5,494 bases of DNA, taken from assembly GCA_944392065.1 (NCBI GenBank), contig CALXVO010000083.1:1-5494 (forward strand). Direction: 5' to 3'. Source of the DNA: an uncultured Clostridia bacterium. GTDB lineage: Bacteria; Bacillota; Clostridia; TANB77; CAG-508. Positions 1 to 5,494 of this stretch are shown here, piece by piece; within the stretch, counting starts at the first letter, position 1; the number at the start of each line of letters is the position of its first letter. The translations under genes were made by a program, and so were the position numbers. The notes under the pieces were generated by a model. The model was not told where the DNA came from. It was given only the letters and a program-made list of their open reading frames with translations, and did not search any database.

Positions 1-899
1 TTTCCCTCTATAATCATAGGACCCTTTTCTGATATCGCTACATCCCAACCTACTACTAGTATTTTATCACTTCTCAAGCTAGCTTCTAATACCATTTGGG
101 TTGATTCCTCAAAACAAGGAATCTGAAATCCATCAAACTTTACATGAGATATAGGATGTTCCGTGTATTCATTCAAATCTTTATCAATTGCATTTCCAAT
201 TAATTTTCCTGTTTTCATATCTATATTTACTGCCATTCCTTTTGCATGAAAATTGTCAATTGCGTTAATACCATTACCCACACGAAGTCCCATCCAAAGA
301 ATACGAGGATTACCATGATCATTAAATGTCATTATTCTCATTGTGTTTACACTCTTATCACACAGTTTATTCATTTCTGGATGTTGAATTACTAATTCTT
401 CCAAAAATATCCTATTTTCAATAGCTTTATTAAAATATGCTTCTTTATTTTCTATGTCTTTTGAATATTCTTTCCTTACATCCGCACCGCCAAGGCCATC
501 ATAAGGTTTAGACATAAAAACATCATGTTTATTTAAAAAAGCTAAAAAATCCTGGTAATTTCCATCTTTTGGAACAATAAAATCTCTTTTAGTATAATCT
601 TTAAAATCTGCCAAAAAATCTGGCTTTACTGTATATCGTTTCTTGTATGCACTTGGAGATACAATTTCATAGAATTTGTTTTCTGTCTTAGTACTAACAT
701 ATTTTTTACGTTCTTCTTTGCTTTTGTTGTACAATCTATAATTCAGATAATCACTAAGGCAAAAACCATATCTAAATACGCAATATCCTGTATCTAATAC
801 CAATCTAATAAAACTTTTATTTTCTTTTTTTGCAACTTTTTTTAAATTATCAAAAAATCTTGAATAGTTGGCTGAAAAAATATATGAATAAAATGCCAT
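1..899 (-). CDS. Sugar-transfer-associated ATP-grasp protein (3' end cut by window edge)
   Basis: 299 codons are visible, starting at ATG 899-897 and running off the left edge in frame. Residues 131-141 (KPYDGLGGADV) form the ATP-grasp nucleotide loop. EELVIQHPEM (167-176), VNTMRIMTF (184-192) and AIDNFHAKGMAV (213-224) follow. GWDVAISEKGPMIIEG (284-299) is the metal-binding end, with the expected Asn of EGN falling on the cut codon. This order matches the family called sugar-transfer-associated ATP-grasp, cytosolic ligases found in polysaccharide or cell-surface gene sets; the substrate is unknown. Probably only a few tens of residues are missing. The ATG has AGGA about 9 bases upstream. The frame stays open for 15 more codons upstream before a TAA at 947-945, but no ATG, GTG or TTG lies there. 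The upstream aspartokinase is 148 bp away, so a separate transcript is possible. Family call is confident; the biological role is not. Confidence 0.88.
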   Translation of the reverse strand, partial: MAFYSYIFSANYSRFFDNLKKVAKKENKSFIRLVLDTGYCVFRYGFCLSDYLNYRLYNKSKEERKKYVSTKTENKFYEIVSPSAYKKRYTVKPDFLADFKDYTKRDFIVPKDGNYQDFLAFLNKHDVFMSKPYDGLGGADVRKEYSKDIENKEAYFNKAIENRIFLEELVIQHPEMNKLCDKSVNTMRIMTFNDHGNPRILWMGLRVGNGINAIDNFHAKGMAVNIDMKTGKLIGNAIDKDLNEYTEHPISHVKFDGFQIPCFEESTQMVLEASLRSDKILVVGWDVAISEKGPMIIEG

Positions 900-900
900 T

Positions 901-941
901 TCTCTTTTCCTAAGTACTTTTTTCTTAGGTTCTCCTTCCTT
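901..941 (-). promoter_or_regulatory. Leader of the ATP-grasp gene with two SD-like motifs and a hairpin
   Basis: Reading toward the gene there is a strong purine run, GGAAGGAG (about 940-933), too far from the ATG (over 30 bases) to be used directly. It is followed by a perfect 6-bp inverted repeat, CCTAAG (929-924) and CTTAGG (914-909), then AGGAAAAGAGAA and the ATG at 899. The second arm overlaps the closer SD (AGGA). Folding would hide that SD and bring the distant stronger one to about 12 bases from the ATG. Motifs and pairing are seen; a regulatory role is inferred. Confidence 0.45.
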
Positions 942-954
942 TATTTATATTTGT

Positions 955-983
955 ATCATTTTATATTTAGTTCCATGTGGCAA
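955..983 (-). promoter_or_regulatory. Weak candidate promoter for the ATP-grasp gene
   Basis: TTGCCA (983-978, five of six to the -35 consensus) is 17 bases from AATGAT (960-955, four of six to the -10 consensus). Transcription would begin near 948, about 50 bases ahead of the ATG at 899. In such AT-rich DNA a match of this quality can arise by chance. Confidence 0.3.
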
Positions 984-1002
984 AGATATATGTGCAGAAG
1001 AA

Positions 1003-1027
1003 GTATTTCAGTCGAAACTGTACATAC
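1003..1027 (-). other. Small hairpin after the aspartokinase gene
   Basis: On the minus strand CAGT-TTCG-ACTG (1020-1009) forms a 4-bp stem with a TTCG loop closed by a T-A pair. Outer arms GTAT (1027-1024) and ATAC (1006-1003) can pair across a small internal loop. It is followed by TTCTTCTGC, which is only loosely T-rich, so it is at best a weak terminator. It lies 21 bases past the aspartokinase stop codon, in a patch (about 965-1030) that is visibly richer in G and C than the flanks. Confidence 0.35.
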
Positions 1028-1047
1028 ATTCAAATAGTAAAATTATT

Positions 1048-2226
1048 TTAAATCAATTCGTGATGTAATTGCTCAAGTAGTTTATTACTTACTTTTTCTT
1101 TGGTCATAAATGATAATTTACATTCTTCCAATTCTATTGAGTAGATATCAGTAGAATTTATATTTAATATCTCCAATGTTTTCTTTATGATTTCTTTATT
1201 GTTCATAATACTGTATCCTATAAGTGATACTCTTGAGATATTTGTAAAAGATGAACTAAACATAGATAAATCTTCTTCTAATAATTCCTGAAATTTTCCC
1301 AACTCAGAAGTCCTTATTGTAAAACTAACGTTAAAGCTATTTGTACTGTTATTTATCATATTTGTTGGAATTATTTCATTTTCAAGTAATGAAAAGTATA
1401 ATTTATTTAACATATCGGCATTATAATTTTCATATTTTAATGTAATTAGAAACAAGTTATCGTTCTTTACGATACTTTTTACAGCACTTTCTTCTATTTT
1501 GTTGCTTATTGTAGTTCCTATGTTATTATTAAATGTAGATCCTGTTTCAATTAACACATCATATTTCTGTGCTATTTCTACACACCTATTATGAAGAACT
1601 TTTGCTCCTTCATTAGATAAGTCAAGCATTTCCGTATATGACAATTCTTCAATTTTCTTTGTATCTGTAATTTTGTTTGGATCAGCAGAATATACTCCAT
1701 CTACATCTGAAAAAATATAACAATGATCTGCTTTTATTGCTGCCGCAACAGCAACTGCTGTAGTATCAGAGCCACCTCTACCTAAAGTTGTAATATCTTT
1801 CTTATCACTAATTCCTTGAAAACCAGCTATAATAACAATGTTATTAGCATCTAATTCCTTTTGAATTCTTTCTGTGTTAATATATTCTATCTTAGCTTCA
1901 CCATTTATATCCGATGTGTATATTCCTGCTTGCCATCCAGTTAGTGAAACAGACTTATATCCAAGCCTATTTAATAATATTGATAACTTTGAAATTGAAA
2001 TCTGCTCTCCCGTGCTAAGCAGTACATCCATTTCTCTTTTGTTTGGTTCATAAGATAATTCTTTTGCTTCTTTTATAAGATTGTCTGTTGTTTTTCCTTG
2101 AGCTGAAACAACAACTATAACTTTATTTTTTTTATTATAAAAATCAATAATTTTATTTGCAACAATATTTAATTTTATATTGTCTGCAAGCGAACTTCCT
2201 CCAAATTTTAATACTATAGTTTCCAT
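1048..2226 (-). CDS. lysC: Aspartate kinase (aspartokinase)
   Basis: This 392-residue enzyme phosphorylates L-aspartate with ATP, the first step toward lysine, threonine, methionine and diaminopimelate. KFGGSS (7-12), SAQGKTTD (41-48), STGEQIS (71-77), GFQG (135-138), LGRGGSDTTA (148-157) and SDVDGVYSADP (173-183) are hallmark amino-acid-kinase and aspartokinase motifs. Two C-terminal ACT regions follow (about 252-325 and 333-392); FNVSFTI (298-304) matches the usual DISFTV strand. The glycine-containing effector loops typical of these ACT domains are not recognisable, and the usual VLHPR is VLHNR. I chose ATG 2226 because the protein then begins directly before the KFGGSS strand and AAAGGGA (2242-2236) lies 9 bases upstream. 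A TTG at 2256 would add 10 residues that overlap this SD. It lies 91 bp after prfB on the same strand, so co-transcription is possible. The gene symbol is by family; other paralogue names exist. Confidence 0.92.
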   Translation of the reverse strand: METIVLKFGGSSLADNIKLNIVANKIIDFYNKKNKVIVVVSAQGKTTDNLIKEAKELSYEPNKREMDVLLSTGEQISISKLSILLNRLGYKSVSLTGWQAGIYTSDINGEAKIEYINTERIQKELDANNIVIIAGFQGISDKKDITTLGRGGSDTTAVAVAAAIKADHCYIFSDVDGVYSADPNKITDTKKIEELSYTEMLDLSNEGAKVLHNRCVEIAQKYDVLIETGSTFNNNIGTTISNKIEESAVKSIVKNDNLFLITLKYENYNADMLNKLYFSLLENEIIPTNMINNSTNSFNVSFTIRTSELGKFQELLEEDLSMFSSSFTNISRVSLIGYSIMNNKEIIKKTLEILNINSTDIYSIELEECKLSFMTKEKVSNKLLEQLHHELI

Positions 2227-2235
2227 TATAAAACG

Positions 2236-2277
2236 TCCCTTTGCATAAATGTGCAAGACTTAAATATAATTATATTT
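2236..2277 (-). promoter_or_regulatory. Aspartokinase leader: palindromic -10 candidate, small hairpin and SD
   Basis: A perfect 16-bp palindrome AAATATAATTATATTT (2277-2262) contains a consensus -10 hexamer TATAAT (2274-2269), but no good -35 is seen 16-18 bases upstream. It is followed by TTGCA-CATTTA-TGCAA (2256-2241), a 5-bp stem, and then the SD AAAGGGA (2242-2236). The short leader may carry an internal promoter separating lysC from prfB. Motifs are seen; function is inferred and the palindrome could simply reflect AT-richness. Confidence 0.3.
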
Positions 2278-2317
2278 CGCCTTAATATATTTTATTAAAT
2301 TTAAGAAGTTATAGTTA

Positions 2318-3416
2318 CTAAATTATGCTTCTTAAATAACTATCTATGAATCCGTTTAGATCTCCGTCCATTACGGATTGAACATTTCCAACCTCATAAT
2401 TCGTTCTATGATCTTTTACTAAAGTATATGGGCAAAAAACATAAGAACGAATTTGACTTCCCCATGCAATATCCATTTGAATACCTTTTAATTCATTAAT
2501 AGTTTCTTTATGTGCTTGCTCTTTAAGATGTAGTAACTTAGATTTGAGCATTCTCATAGCAGTTTCCCTGTTTTGAATTTGAGATCTTTCTGTTTGACAT
2601 GCAACAACAATATTTGTTGGAATATGGGTAATTCTAACTGCAGATGAAGTTTTATTTATATGTTGTCCTCCAGCTCCAGAAGCTCGATATGTATCTATTT
2701 TTAAATCATCAGAATTAATATCTATTTCGGTATCATCTGTAATTTCTGGAAGAACTTCAACAGAAGCAAAAGAAGTATGCCTCCTCCCTCCTGCATCAAA
2801 TGGAGAAATTCTTACTAATCTATGTACTCCCTGCTCCCCTTTTAAATATCCGTATGCATAATCTCCGGATACTAGAAAAGTGACACTCTTTATTCCTGCT
2901 TCTTCACCGGCTAGATAGTCTAATTCTTCTACTTGATATCCATTAGCATTTGCCCACCTAGTATACATCCTATATAGCATTTCTACCCAATCCTGAGCCT
3001 CTGTACCTCCAGCACCAGGGTGAAGAGTTATAATTGCATTATTAATATCATAAGGGCCAGATAATAACGTAGAAATCTCTAATTTTTCGATATTATTCTT
3101 TAAATCTTTTATTCCGTCTTCTAATTCTTTTTCTAGCTCAGCATCATTTTCTTCTGCTAAGAGATTCTTAATTTCAATTAAATTGTCTAATTCTTTTTTT
3201 GTTGTTTTAAACGAAGTTATTTTATTTTTTAATTCAGTAATTCTTTTTAAAACTTTAGAACTATTACTAGAATCTTCCCAAAAGTTTTGTATTGTTGTCT
3301 GCTTTTCTAAATCTGATAATTCTTTTTCTAAGCCAACAATGTCAAAGTGAATCACCTATTTTGTATAATTCTTGATTAAGTTCTTCTAATTTTGATTCTA
3401 CTTCTTGTAAATCCAT
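2318..3416 (-). CDS. prfB: Peptide chain release factor 2 (programmed +1 frameshift)
   Basis: RF2 recognises UGA and UAA stop codons on the ribosome and triggers peptide release. The gene has two frames. ATG 3416 begins MDLQEVESKL and reads 24 codons to CTT (3347-3345), then an in-frame TGA (3344-3342). A +1 shift at CTT TGA C continues as DIVGLEKEL (GAC at 3343-3341) to TAG 2318, giving 365 residues, the normal RF2 length. In full-length numbering SPF, the stop-codon-reading tripeptide, is at 204-206 and the catalytic GGQ at 249-251, close to the positions in E. coli RF2. HPGAGGTEAQDW and the N-terminal helical coiled region are also typical. The SD AAAAAAGGA (3437-3429) is 12 bases from ATG 3416 and 9 from an in-frame TTG at 3419, so the start is uncertain by one residue. 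Annotating only the downstream frame from GTG 3355 would lose the true N-terminus. Expression is autoregulated through the frameshift. Confidence 0.96.
3341..3357 (-). promoter_or_regulatory. prfB programmed +1 frameshift site
   Basis: The slippery CTT TGA C (3347-3341) is preceded by AGGTGAT (3357-3351) and a 3-base gap, TCA. AGGTGAT is complementary to the usual 3' end of 16S rRNA and should act as the stimulating internal Shine-Dalgarno element. When RF2 is scarce the TGA is read slowly, the ribosome slips to GAC, and full-length RF2 is made. The element differs from the common AGGGGG form. Confidence 0.93.
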
Positions 3417-3477
3417 CAAACTATCACATCCTTTTTTCATTAGCTTTTTAGACCATATAATTATTCAAAGCATTTAT

Positions 3478-3525
3478 TTAAGCATTTTTACCGCAACAAT
3501 TCTTATATTTCTTCCCACTTCCACA
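3478..3525 (-). pseudogene. secA: 3'-terminal fragment of secA (zinc-finger tail)
   Basis: The frame reads CGSGKKYKNCCGKNA and then TAA (3480-3478). This is the end of the SEC-C zinc-binding motif (normally CPCGSGKKYKxCC or CxH) that closes SecA, the Sec translocase motor. The second Cys of the CPC pair is kept, but the expected RNDPCP upstream is absent. The preceding codons are TAG CTT TCC ACT ACA, with a stop at 3540-3538 and no start codon, and no other frame supplies the missing part. It ends 61 bases before prfB, where the intact secA gene sits in many Firmicutes, so secA is a better source than another SEC-C protein. The fragment cannot be made as a protein. It looks like the displaced 3' end of secA after an insertion or rearrangement; an intact secA must exist elsewhere. 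Confidence 0.8.
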
Positions 3526-3535
3526 TGTAGTGGAA
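3519..3535 (-). other. Candidate recombination junction (att-like inverted repeat) at the secA break
   Basis: TTCCAC (3535-3530) and GTGGAA (3524-3519) form a perfect 6-bp inverted repeat around TACAT. The right arm and part of the centre are SecA codons; the left arm is not SecA-like. The homology to secA ends inside this repeat. A short imperfect dyad with a 5-8 bp centre is what tyrosine-recombinase core sites look like. No integrase gene is in the window, so the att assignment is inference. Confidence 0.45.
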
Positions 3536-3659
3536 AGCTAAGTATTATTAGTATATACAATATTATCTATATTATTGGTATTTCTTAATTTAAAGAATTT
3601 ATATAAAAAGGTACATATAGTATTTATTGTATTATTCTAATTATCTTTTCTTATATTGT

Positions 3660-3692
3660 GGCAACAAATTGGCAACAATGTCGCCAACATAT
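3660..3692. repeat. Three tandem 11-bp units (GGCAACA-like)
   Basis: Plus-strand units start at 3660 (GGCAACAAATT), 3671 (GGCAACAATGT) and 3682 (CGCCAACATAT). The first two share the 8-mer GGCAACAA exactly and the third is a weaker copy. The 11-base spacing is close to one helical turn, so a protein could bind all copies on one face of the DNA. They lie about 125-170 bp from the secA break, a reasonable place for integrase arm-type or excisionase sites. The binding protein is unknown. Confidence 0.6.
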
Positions 3693-3712
3693 TTTTTATT
3701 TACCTTTATATG

Positions 3713-3750
3713 TGTGAAGATTCCTATCTAATAATATTTTATTCTTCACA
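3713..3750. repeat. Inverted repeat, 8-bp arms, at the predicted transcript start
   Basis: Arms TGTGAAGA (3713-3720) and TCTTCACA (3743-3750) are perfect complements separated by 22 AT-rich bases. It begins where transcription from the promoter at 3784-3756 should start, so it could form a 5' hairpin in that RNA or be a protein-binding site. There is no T-run on either side, so it is not an intrinsic terminator. Confidence 0.55.
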
Positions 3751-3755
3751 TGCTT

Positions 3756-3784
3756 AATATAACATTTTACCTATCCCTTGTCAA
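3756..3784 (-). promoter_or_regulatory. Near-consensus sigma-A promoter reading toward prfB
   Basis: TTGACA (3784-3779, perfect -35) is separated by exactly 17 bases from TATATT (3761-3756, five of six to the -10 consensus). The start site should be near 3750. The RNA would have a leader of about 330 bases crossing the repeats and the secA fragment before prfB. This is the best promoter match in the window. It sits 27 bases after the ATPase gene ends, and its only sizeable downstream genes are prfB and lysC. Confidence 0.7.
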
Positions 3785-3810
3785 ATCTATAAAAATTATA
3801 AATTATATTT

Positions 3811-5475
3811 TTAATTTATGATATCCTCAAAATATTTATCTTTTATTTTTGTTTGTAATTCACTATCTTGCATAATTAGTTTAAATATTTTTCCGCTATA
3901 ATTTCTTTCAAGTTCTTTATCAGCCAATTCTAGTAAATTCTGTTTATCATCAATTATTTTAATAGCCTTTTCATAATCATTTTTTGCAATAGTATCATCT
4001 ATTTCTTTAATTCTATTATTATAAATTTGATCAATATAATCCTTTTTACAGATTTCTTCCAATTCGCTTTTCAGTTTTGTAATATCTTCGTCTTCTTTCA
4101 AAAAATTATTTTTAATCATATTATTAATTTTAGTTTTTACAAACCATGTTGCCTGCTTTGACTTGCTCGCATTTAGTCTAATTAATACTAAACTCTTGAA
4201 TTTTTCTATTTGATGATCTTCTAAAGCAAATCTAATTTTAACTTTTTCTAATATTAGATCATCACATAATAAATTTTCTATTTCATTTATCTTTAAAGTA
4301 TATATCCCGTCTTTTTTCCATTTATTAATTTGCACTTCTTCATGACAATCACCATCTATAATTCCAATAGCTTTATTTTTTAATATTTGGTTTTTACTAT
4401 TATAAGCTTTACAATAATTTATCACATTTAAATGTCCACCTACTGGAATCACTGTATATTCTGGAAATAAAATAGTATATAATTTAAAATCATAACTTGT
4501 TTTATCATCTCCCTCGCAAAAAATGATATTATTTCTACTTCCTAGCAATTCCATTAAAAGTTTATCAGGTAAATTAAAATTATTTTCAATGATTTCAAAT
4601 TTCCAATTAGATGGTGGAATAAATTCTTGATTCCAAATCAATGTAGAATCGCTTCTGCTAATTGCAAAATCAATATTATGTGTTAAATATATAAATTTAC
4701 AGTCTTGTCTTTCAGTCTCCAATCTATTCCATAATCTACTACATATTGATAAATTAATATGATTCTCTGGTTCATCTATTATAATATAACTCTCTCTTTT
4801 GGCTAATAGGACATGTGCTATATAGTAGAATATTGCTTTTTCTCCATCACTTAATAAATTAAAATCGTAGATTTTTTTATCTAATGTTTCTACTTGTAAA
4901 CTATAACAAGTAGGATTGATTATCTTTCTATGCTTTAACAATTCATTCCAAATTTCAATTACTTTATTTAGAACTGATTCTTCTTTTTTGTCAGTATCGT
5001 AATATTTTAATGATACCTCACCTTTCTCTATAAGTAATGCCTTTATTAATTCTTCAAAATCACTACTTAATAAGCTAACAATATTATCATCACTTCCTAG
5101 TTTATTTTTTTGCTGATATTGATTTACTTTTTCAATCATATTTTCCTTTATGGGTATAGTGTCAAATTTATTAACAACTAATAGATGTTGAGCTGGTATT
5201 ATAGTAATGTTATTATCTATTTTTCCTTTCAGCGTCCTTGCAAAAGTGCTTTTCCCTGAACCATTGGCTCCAATCATAACTATATTATTTTTTATACTAC
5301 TTACTTTTTTAAAAATTTCAATTGAAGTAATCTTATCATATATTATTTTTAAATATCTAAAGCAGTAATTTGTTATCATATAATATAAATTTTGCACACA
5401 TTCATTGTCCTCTTTTGTATATATTTCTCCATTATCTTTTAAAATTTTATTCTCAAAGTGTGTAATTTCTTGCAT
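3811..5475 (-). CDS. AAA/ABC-type ATPase fused to DUF4435 (TOPRIM-like) domain, candidate defence protein
   Basis: The 554 residues have two parts. Residues about 55-285 form an ABC-class ATPase: Walker A GANGSGKST (69-77), signature LLSDGEKAIFYY (207-218), Walker B YIIIDEPENH (230-239) and switch His266 in YLTHNID. Residues about 312-554 look like DUF4435, a TOPRIM-type fold: FCEGDDKTSYDF (319-330, Glu321), VIPVGGHLNV (342-351), GIIDGDCH (371-378, Asp374 and Asp376) and INEIENLL (396-403). All TOPRIM acidic residues are present, so a metal-dependent nuclease is plausible. An ATPase with DUF4435 is the make-up of PARIS (AriA plus AriB), which also occurs as a fused protein; a general OLD-like ATPase-nuclease is the alternative. 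No SD precedes ATG 5475 and the frame is open to the window edge, so the start may lie beyond it. No partner gene is visible. Sampled lines look AT-richer than prfB, consistent with transfer. Confidence 0.85.
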   Translation of the reverse strand: MQEITHFENKILKDNGEIYTKEDNECVQNLYYMITNYCFRYLKIIYDKITSIEIFKKVSSIKNNIVMIGANGSGKSTFARTLKGKIDNNITIIPAQHLLVVNKFDTIPIKENMIEKVNQYQQKNKLGSDDNIVSLLSSDFEELIKALLIEKGEVSLKYYDTDKKEESVLNKVIEIWNELLKHRKIINPTCYSLQVETLDKKIYDFNLLSDGEKAIFYYIAHVLLAKRESYIIIDEPENHINLSICSRLWNRLETERQDCKFIYLTHNIDFAISRSDSTLIWNQEFIPPSNWKFEIIENNFNLPDKLLMELLGSRNNIIFCEGDDKTSYDFKLYTILFPEYTVIPVGGHLNVINYCKAYNSKNQILKNKAIGIIDGDCHEEVQINKWKKDGIYTLKINEIENLLCDDLILEKVKIRFALEDHQIEKFKSLVLIRLNASKSKQATWFVKTKINNMIKNNFLKEDEDITKLKSELEEICKKDYIDQIYNNRIKEIDDTIAKNDYEKAIKIIDDKQNLLELADKELERNYSGKIFKLIMQDSELQTKIKDKYFEDIIN

Positions 5476-5494
5476 ATTATATGTAGAAATATAT

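Larger units (their letters stand above)
3417..3810. other. Gene-poor interval between the ATPase gene and prfB
   Basis: No credible full gene lies in these 394 bases on either strand. In order toward prfB the interval holds an AT-only stretch after the ATPase stop codon, a strong promoter, an inverted repeat, three 11-bp units, about 100 bases of very AT-rich DNA (3540-3650) with no recognisable content, the secA tail fragment, and the prfB ribosome binding site (AAAAAAGGA, 3437-3429). No intrinsic terminator with a GC stem and T-run was found. Confidence 0.7.

Noticed and set aside
966..1030. 20-codon frames on both strands between aspartokinase and the ATP-grasp gene
   Set aside because: Neither has a ribosome binding site or recognisable protein; length is within chance.
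1048..2256. Aspartokinase beginning at TTG 2256
   Set aside because: It adds ten unconserved residues and puts the SD AAAGGGA inside the gene; ATG 2226 has proper SD spacing.
2318..3355. RF2 as a 345-residue protein beginning at GTG 3355
   Set aside because: That start falls inside the frameshift signal. The conserved N-terminus lies in the other frame from ATG 3416 and joins through CTT TGA C.
3417..3440. Alternative prfB start at ATG 3440
   Set aside because: It is in frame, but no SD lies upstream and it would place the clear AAAAAAGGA SD inside the coding sequence; the conserved protein begins at MDLQEV.
3637..3690. 17-codon frame MLATLLPICCHNIRKDN on the minus strand
   Set aside because: It is produced by the GTTGCC repeats, its AAAGG is 12 bases from the ATG, and nothing else supports it. 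A leader peptide is conceivable but unsupported.
3470..3692. CRISPR array or tRNA gene in the gene-poor interval
   Set aside because: The 11-bp units are too short and lack spacers; no cloverleaf or CCA-type end was seen on either strand.
3791..3812. AAAAAT/ATTTTT dyad after the ATPase stop as a terminator
   Set aside because: The stem is AT-only with mismatched inner bases and no GC clamp, as expected by chance in DNA this AT-rich.

Overview
All genes recognised in this window lie on the minus strand, so the biological order runs from high to low coordinates. The DNA is very AT-rich. The coding style (TGA as a stop, purine-rich ribosome binding sites, a frameshifted RF2 gene, and a SecA tail followed by prfB) points to a low-GC Firmicute, most likely a clostridium-type anaerobe. 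I cannot name the species.

Layout from right to left. (1) 5475-3811: a 554-residue AAA/ABC-type ATPase fused to a C-terminal DUF4435 (TOPRIM-like) domain. This architecture resembles the joined ATPase and nuclease parts of the PARIS anti-phage system. Its frame stays open to the window edge, so the true start may lie outside. (2) 3810-3417: a 394-bp stretch with no sizeable gene but much structure. It holds a near-consensus sigma-A promoter firing toward prfB, a long inverted repeat at its predicted transcript start, three 11-bp tandem units (GGCAACA-like), and the last 15 codons of a SecA-type zinc-finger tail. That tail is cut abruptly at a short inverted repeat. (3) 3416-2318: prfB (release factor 2) with its programmed +1 frameshift at codon 25. 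(4) 2226-1048: an aspartokinase with degenerate ACT domains. (5) 899-1: a sugar-transfer-associated ATP-grasp enzyme, cut by the window edge.

The main inference is that the junction near 3520-3535 is the edge of an integrated element, or another rearrangement, in the 3' end of secA. In Firmicutes secA is usually directly upstream of prfB. Here only the final CGSGKKYKNCCGKNA of SecA remains beside prfB, and everything upstream is unrelated and AT-richer. The ATPase-DUF4435 gene would then be cargo of that element, plausibly for phage defence. The outward promoter at 3784-3756 could have replaced secA-derived transcription of prfB and lysC.

prfB serves translation termination at UGA and UAA and regulates itself by frameshifting. 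The aspartokinase opens the aspartate-family amino acid pathway. The ATP-grasp gene probably belongs to a separate surface-polysaccharide function. No tRNA, rRNA, CRISPR array or IS transposase was seen, and no convincing intrinsic terminator was found.
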